NCBI GenBank assembly: GCA_001692895.1
Contig: KV748182.1
Location: 1,864,341-1,928,340 of the forward strand
Direction of reading: 5' to 3'
DNA from: Cenococcum geophilum 1.58
Lineage: Eukaryota; Ascomycota; Dothideomycetes; Gloniales; Gloniaceae
Length of the DNA stretch: 64,000 nucleotides
Shown here: one piece after another, positions 57,524-64,000 of the stretch
How the letters are laid out: the number at the start of each line of letters is the position of its first letter
How positions within the stretch are numbered: position 1 is the first letter of the stretch
Notes under the pieces: generated by a model
What the model was told of the DNA's origin: nothing
The model's database searches: none
The model's input: only the letters and a program-made list of their open reading frames with translations
Position numbers and translations under genes: made by a program

Positions 57524-59440
57524 ATGCAGCATGCCCAACGTCGATCACAGCCGTCTCGGGTCCATCACGGATCCGTCGTGACAGATACCGTTCCTAATCG
57601 CCAGGTTCCGCAAGATACACCCACTGCAGGTAGTCAATTTGTCGCCCCGTCTATCGATACCTCTCGCAATGCTCGCCGGCCAATGCCAAAGGCCCAAATT
57701 GAAGATCCAAGAGGTTTCAATTATCGCAGATCCGTCGGAGATTTTCTCTAAGGGGGCAAAACGACAGTGATGGCACTATGCCAACTCCCGGATGCGCTCA
57801 CCGACCCTGACTCCCCCTTTGACATCGAGGCGCTTGACTGCGTCCTCCGCGTCCCGTTTGATTACTCTGAAAGTGGTAAGCCAAGTAAAAAATCCCGGTA
57901 TGGAACGAGGCTATCAAATCAATGTCGAGAGGGGATTCGATGCGATAGTTGCAAACGCTCGTGCCTCCACCCTGTTGAATCATATTGATGCCCTGGATAA
58001 GCAACTTGAAGCTCCCTTGGTGGCGCAAAAAACAGCCACCATTAAGATCATATCCAATCTTAGAAAACCAGAGAAGCCCCCGTCTGGGATTCTCCTGAAA
58101 TATGAACTTCCACACCTCCTCCCAACAATAGCGGAGTCGCAGCCGTCTGCTTCTAACCAACCTGTAACTTATAGCGCTGAACAAAAAGCACAAGCACAGT
58201 CCAGACGCGAGGCTGAAACCCGCCAGCTAGAATCCAGGCTTGGGAGGCTACCTAAGTTCACCAAATCTCTTAATGGGCTAGAATATACGGTGCCTATTGA
58301 ACCTCGTAACGCATTAGAGCTTCCCGGGGATCTCAAAGCTATCAATACCACCAGTCTCATCGTCCCTGCTCTTTACAATCTAGAGACATGTAGGATCGAG
58401 CTTAGGGGTGTTGACGGCGAAGCAAAAACGAATGTTGAGAGAGCTTTTCAAAAAAGAGTCCTGCATTACCCTCAAATGACTCCCACGAACCACGTCAATT
58501 ACCTTTCACAGAACATGCATACTATGGTTACTCAGAAGCAGATCACAAAGTTCGAAATCCCTCGCAATGCACCGCAGTCTTATTCGCAGCCAACGACAGC
58601 TCAAATAGCCCAAGGATTGTCGAACCCTCGTTCAAGTGATGATAACTCCACACTGCCTCCGCACGAAGTACCAGATCGCGCCCCGTAAGTACAATCCCTA
58701 GACCCCCTGAATGGAACATTGCCGATTATGATGCCAAGGATACAAACGACTCGTTTGGATCTGACACCGATGACAGCGGTGAAGAGCAAGAGGAAGCCGA
58801 ACCAGGGGCATCTGACAGAAAGTCACAAATTACTTCAGCTTGTGAGTCTCAGTATTATTATCAAATGTGACCGCTGTAAAGACACTATAGACGTCTCCAA
58901 CGTTAAGGACACTAGGAAGCGGGATGGCGCAGGCACTCGCTCGGAAACATGCAAGAAGTGTGCCAATTCTCTGGGAATAAGTAATGGCTTACGTCCCGTG
59001 TGGGTGATTCGTTGCTGACAATGGGGAGGCTTTAGGACATATCTTATACATAGCAATTCCATACGTGCTGGTACTTGGACCTCGATGGATGTACCGTGGT
59101 GGATCTGTTGCTAAGGTGGTAGATGCAGATTTCCGTGTCATCTCCACAAACTCACTAACCTGCACGGCACAGCTTGTTCATCCCAACATGCGCTGAATGC
59201 TCAACGCCATACCCGGCCACAGGAGTTACCTCCGTCAGAGGAGAAATGTCGGTGGCGTTTTGTCGGGAATCCCACCGTAAGATGAGTATGCTACCCGATG
59301 AGGTCGGCACGCCGACTGGCTTCAAGACATTTCCATCTACTAATGTGTTTTGATGATAGGCTTTCCGCATTCCAGAAGTGAAGTTCCTCCTAGTCAGCGC
59401 TAGCAGGTGTGGTTTCATGCAAGTGCTAATAGAGATTCCA
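57524..59440 (+). pseudogene. CHY zinc-finger domain protein, broken by multiple frameshifts and 3'-truncated
   Basis: Pieces of one protein appear in successive frames: TAGSQFVAPSIDTSRNA, QIEDPR, then QIRRRFS, DPDSPFDIEALDCVLRVP, MERGYQINVERGFDAIV, HIDALDKQLE, NIADYDAKDTNDSFGSDTDD, LVSLSIIIKCDRCKDTIDV, ETCKKCANSLGIS, FRTYLIHSNSIRAG, YLDLDGCTVVDLL, PTCAECSTPYPATGV and IPEVKFLLVSAS. At least five frame changes separate them (near 57,720, 57,775, 57,888, 58,685, 58,830 and 59,074). Introns 58,981-59,028 and one ending near 59,166 still look spliceable. Reading stops after VSAS: the C-terminal CHY finger (CxH...RGRCxHY...HANRMICGFC in relatives) is missing. Family proteins bind zinc; role in fungi is unclear. 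The damage is indels, not RIP stops. Confidence 0.8.
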
Positions 59441-62400
59441 CCCTTGGGAAGCGGAGGCACCGCCGCCGCTAAGACCTGCAGGCATAACCTAATCTAACAC
59501 GGCAGTTCGCGCGAGTCGAGCGCCAGCGAAAAGGAAGGTGCGTGGATTGATAAAACCCCATAATGTCTCGCCCATGGTAAATACGAACTTTACTATGGTT
59601 TTCCGGCTGGAATTTCCTGGAATGTCGCGTCGATCCGTGCTGATTCGGATCTGACTGATGATTGGGACAACAGCCAGCGGAAAACTCGGCACAGTTGCCG
59701 GCAACGAGCTGCCAGACCGCGGACGGTGCATACATTACAAGAAATCGTATTGATGGTTTCGGTATGTCACAAAATCCCTCTGAAAGCCATGCAGATATTC
59801 CCCGTCTCATGCGAGCCAGGTTTTCCTGTTGCCACAAGGCCTTCCCGCGCGATAGGTGCGTATGCCTTCCCGCCTTCCCCTTCGCATCCCACCACTGAGA
59901 TTGCGCCTTACTGAATGCCGTATTATGGGCGGGAATGTTTGGCGTTAGTGGCTCCTAGGTGCCATGACCAAAGGACGGATCACCCCATCGAGCAAGCAAA
60001 CAGAATGATATGGTAAGTGTAGTGCTGTCCGGGTCAGCAGATGGCGATGTCGAAACTTGCAACGTCATCTGCGCTTTGCATAAGAATGATTAAGCTTTCC
60101 CCGCAGCGTCTCGCTTCCAAGCCTCAAACACTTGCCCCCACTCCCCTGTAGACGTGCGCCTCATCAGCGACAGTTCCTCCGCTGGCCATCATTGCCTCGG
60201 TATGCCATCTGCTGACTCCTAATCCGCTATCTGGTGGCCTTTGTATGTTCTCTCACCCGCCCGTCGGCTCCCACCCCGAGCCCGTCCGCTTCGTCTCCAA
60301 TCTGACACGTGAATAACACGATACATTAGATTCGCGTGAACAAAACTACCGTCTAAAGGACTGCGGCGTGTGCCATGCTTGGCTCACAGTCCGACCTGGA
60401 AAAGGCTGCTGGGAAGGTGGCCAGGGTCAGTTGTGATTTCTCATATATCTTCCCTGCAACGCATCCTCTGCAATTACCGTGTCCTCGGGGGGATTCCTTT
60501 CCAGACAGCAACACCGCGTCGGGGCTGGTGACGCGTGCCCAAGGCTCCGTTGGGTTTCTCGAATTCCTCCACCTCTCGACGGAACTTTTCGGTGCGTCAT
60601 TTTCCCCAACCTAAATTCTCCGCCCGGAATGTTGTCCGCGCACTCTTGCGCCGCTAACATGGTTCCGCCAGCCACTCTTGAACAACATAGCCCGGCGCCG
60701 CGCAAACTCAAAACTGTTGGCCGTGCCAGGAACAGCCATGTCTGGAAAGTCGAAGAAAAGATTCTTTACCCCGGATCTACAGTGCTGCACGCGGCGTTCA
60801 AAGAACTCATAGGGCTGACCATGCCCAACTTGGACGACCGTTTCGCCACCATGTCACTCTTTCCATCTGGGCTCCCGCAAAGAAAACAATGACTTCCTCC
60901 GCTTCTTCTGGCCGATAGCGACTGGGATGGTTTCGATCTTGTGGCACGACCATGGGGTGATATTTCCTTGTGACGCGTGCTGTGGCTAACACTTTTTCAT
61001 CCATATGCAGGAACGAGGGATAAGATAAGGATGTCTCGAAGGGGCGTGCAGCTAACTACTTTTTCTTTACCGTTATTATCGTAATGTTTACTTTGAGAGT
61101 AATGTTTGTGGGTCTTTCCGACCATAGATCTCAGATCCACGAAAATACAAGCGCCGGGCCGGCACGAACCGAAGGACTTGATTAATCTCCGGTACAAAGC
61201 GGAGAACGAACACCCAGAACAGCATTGCAGCCGCGACTTGCAACTTTCTAGAAAAATCGGAATATATGTGGAACCGTTCAATCTCAACGTTTTTCGTACG
61301 AAAAGTTTATTATATGGAGCATGTCGGGCGAGAGGTGGGTAAAAGTCGGGTTTTCATGTGAAAGAAAAACGAAACGTTCGAGACATTTTCACGGGTTAGC
61401 CAATTTACATAATTGAGAACACGTCTTTCTCCCCCGCTGTGCTAATATAAGAAATACTCACAAATCAAATGGTTGCTGACAGAATCTTCGCTCTTTACCG
61501 CTCCCGACTGCTGAAGTTTTTCAGCTGAAAACGGCAGACGCGAACAAGGCGATGCTTTGCTGACATCTCAGCCCCCCTGGTGCTGCACAGCAGTGACTGA
61601 GGGAAAATGTAACAGTGACTTCCAGATTGTGTCGTCTAGTTGGTAGCCAGCGGGGTTTTCAGATAATGATTATTGATGAGGGTTGCACGATGTCCCGATA
61701 ATTTTTTTTCTTCATTCTACTCCTTAATGTAGAAGTTACAGCTCCAACCCAATGGAAAGTACCATCCTCAATATAGCACGGCTTTCGCAGTGTCCATTCT
61801 TTATTTTCGACTTTGACGTCGTGAGGGTGATTATAAAACATGATGGCATCGATCTTCAAAATGCAGATACATAACGCTATTCCAACCACATCCGATCAAT
61901 CGCCTTTCCTCTTCCGATGCCATCACTACTTAAGAGCCTCGATAAATCTAAATCAGAGCGCAGTCTTGCCGTGTAGCCAAAATGCATGCCAACTACGCAA
62001 ACATCCCCTTTTTGATATTATGACGTAATGACAGGCAGTCCGCTGCCTCATCTGTCGCAAATCCTTGACAACACCTAGCCAAACTCGAGCACCTTACTCC
62101 CGGATACGTCATCAAACTAACGAATACAACAGTGTAAACATCAATGATTTCATTCTTAAACTCGAGAAGAGACTCAATGGCATAGCCATCAGTGTCGCTC
62201 GCGTTCTAACAGCTTTGACAGCTATCAGTCAAACCCACGCGACAATCACGACATTGAGCGTCACCATGCCACATTAAGTGCAGTCTGCACATTTTCTACA
62301 ACTACCTAGAGGGATCTAACATCTGAGTCACCCCGCCCAGCCCCGTAGTCATCCAATCCCAAGCATCCCAACCTCAGCGGAGCTAGCTCCCTCAAAGCTT

Positions 62401-62644
62401 GGCCTTCTTCCGCTCCACCCCACCCACTCCGCCGCTCAGAACTCATTCTCGTCGCTTCCGGCGATAATTACATTATTGACCTGGTACGCACGGTTACACA
62501 ACATGCCGCCAAAGGGTGTTAGTGCGCAAACTATGGCGCAAGCCACGGGGTGCGATACGAGCAGCAAGGCGGGAGGGAGCGGGGAAGGGGCGCGTGCGCA
62601 CCGCCATTCGCTAATAGGCGAGTATGTGCGAATGCATGAGGTAA
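59441..62644. other. Intergenic region between CHY pseudogene and CCT5, no gene supported
   Basis: Short frames only (up to 137 codons, 60,479-60,892), none with a domain. 60,100-60,300 is CT-rich. Could include the 3' untranslated region of CCT5. Confidence 0.45.
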
Positions 62645-62917
62645 GGAAATAGACGGGAAATATGAGAAGGCTTGAGGTGGAGGATTGTGGAGGTGCGGGA
62701 TCACATGGGCGCGGGTACCACGTACGTGGCGTTTGCGTTGTGTTTCCGGTGCTGAAAGGGGAACGGGAGGAAAGGGATGTAAGGGACGGCCGATTGTTTC
62801 GGTCTTTTACTTTTTTGGGGACATGCGAAGGGGATTTATTTGGGATATTGGGAACCCCAACAAAAGTTGTTGGTGTTGTTCAAGGCAAGGAAAATGTTGC
62901 AGCAAACGCCGACGTAC

Positions 62918-64000
62918 CTTCAGGACCATTCTGCATAGCTGCGTTGCTAGTAGCAATTGTTGTCGCTTGGAGATGAGGGGATCGATGACAAAATGTTCGC
63001 GCATATCTACCAATGAACGCCAGAGCTGTCAGCCAGTAGTCCAATAATCTGTTTCAGGCATTCGGTGATGCGAGGACGCGTGTTTTCGGTGTTGTCTTGT
63101 GTGATAAAAAGAAATAGCAAACGGGATTGAAGAGCCGATGCGTAGATAAAACGTGGGGGTTTGGCTGGGCGGCTGAGGATGGCGTTCCGTGAAAACGCCC
63201 CGCTTCCGGGGATGCATACATCGCATCTGCATCTCGAGCCCGCAGGGGCTTTTGGCGAGCTAGCCGGACCAACTATCTGCAGTGACAGCGGCCAGCCACA
63301 AATGGGGATTGCTACCAATTGCCGAACGATGTTGCATGCATGCGAGATGTGATGGTGCACGCCTTTGGGTTTCTCGAACGGATCGGCAAGGTCAAATGGA
63401 GATCGTGGGTTAAGGACAGGAGAATATTGGAAATAGAATTACCATTACTGCCTGTCTGCATGCAGTCAACCCCAAGGCGTGTGTTCTTTTCTTTGACTTG
63501 TCGAGACTTGATAGCGGCCAGTGTCTCGATTGGGCTCAGCCCGGAGTTCTCGGCCAGTGCCATTGGCACAGCGTCCAACGCATCGGCGAAAGCACGCATA
63601 GCATATTGCTCGAGGCCAGGGCTCTGCGGATGTGTCAGAAACATGCAGGTTTCAGGTCAATGTTGACTCTGCCTAAATTTGGTGGCGCCATGTTTACCTT
63701 GACGGCTGCATCCTCTACTGCTAGTGAGCAGGCAATTTCAGCTGCACCACCCCCGTACACTATGCGGTTGTCTTTGACCAGGTTTCGGACGACACAGAGC
63801 GCGTCGTGCAGGGAACGTTTGGCCTCGTCGATAATCTTCCAGTCATGTTTAGTCAGTAAGGTTCCCAATTAGTTCTAGGCGCAATATCAAAACACAAACC
63901 AATATCAACCGTATTATAACACCGATAGGAACCTAAGGATAGGACACGTACCATCTTGTTACTTCCTCGGACAAATACGGTGACTGCTCGTGTATTAGCA
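62918..64000 (-). CDS. cct5: CCT5, chaperonin TRiC/CCT epsilon subunit, C-terminal part (partial at window edge)
   Basis: Four minus-strand exons: 63,952-64,000 ([13 protein letters not shown], continues outside), 63,698-63,835 ([33 protein letters not shown]), 63,443-63,623 ([48 protein letters not shown]) and 62,918-63,006 ([29 protein letters not shown]). Introns are GT-AG and exon phases are consistent (0, 0, 1, 0). GGGAAE and NSGL...T are group II chaperonin landmarks; [13 protein letters not shown] and the tail mark epsilon. CCT folds actin and tubulin in the cytosol. The third intron is 436 bp, long for a fungus. The final 10-15 residues are not found: a possible last exon 62,701-62,751 after CTTTCAG gives an unrelated tail, so the 3' end is unresolved. 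Confidence 0.92.

Noticed and set aside
44042..64000. tRNA genes
   Set aside because: I looked for B-box GGTTCGANNCC-type text with a matching acceptor stem on both strands and found none that folds.

Overview
The window comes from the nuclear genome of a filamentous ascomycete (Pezizomycotina). The evidence is short GT-AG introns, fungal-only families (HET, FunK1, GATA-like/DUF3295), and a long AT-rich block whose stop codons are nearly all TAG/TAA where Trp or Gln is expected. That pattern is the mark of repeat-induced point mutation (RIP, C-to-T, usually at CpA). No bacterial features, CRISPR arrays or rRNA were seen. I could not assign genus or class.

Positions 1 to about 37,400 form a RIP-degraded repeat island with no intact gene. 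Its left part holds a dead FunK1-type kinase on + (cut by the window edge), a dead AAA+ ATPase on -, and several unrecognised coding relics. From 13.85 kb to 36.6 kb it is a stack of transposons whose borders can be read to the base. A chromodomain Ty3/gypsy element (19,397-32,652; 344-bp LTRs; TSD GGTAG) was entered by a minus-strand LINE (21,445-26,263; 15-bp TSD) and by a 2.35-kb terminal-inverted-repeat element (28,329-30,678). That last element is built almost wholly from four different minisatellite arrays. A second copy in opposite orientation lies at 16,259-19,052, just outside the gypsy LTR. Two further partial LINE copies lie at 13,867-15,960 and 34,921-36,612.

Positions 37,400-42,092 are the border. 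A lightly mutated, pol-poor LTR retrotransposon (probably Copia, minus strand, TSD AACCT) sits 15 bp upstream of the ATG of a HET-domain gene (42,107-44,041). That HET gene is otherwise open but carries one RIP-like nonsense codon in its conserved SYCWG motif.

Positions 44,000-64,000 are normal-composition DNA with few genes: a palindromic MITE, an unrecognised relic at 44.8-45.5 kb, one intact gene (GATA-like/DUF3295 protein, two exons, 53,499-55,284), a CHY-zinc-finger gene broken by several frameshifts and truncated (57,524-59,440), and the 3' part of CCT5 (chaperonin epsilon) on - running off the right edge. The 8-kb stretch 45.5-53.5 kb has many overlapping GC-driven frames but no gene I can support. 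The genes do not form a pathway. The shared theme is a repeat island, genome defence by RIP, and its spill-over onto neighbouring genes.
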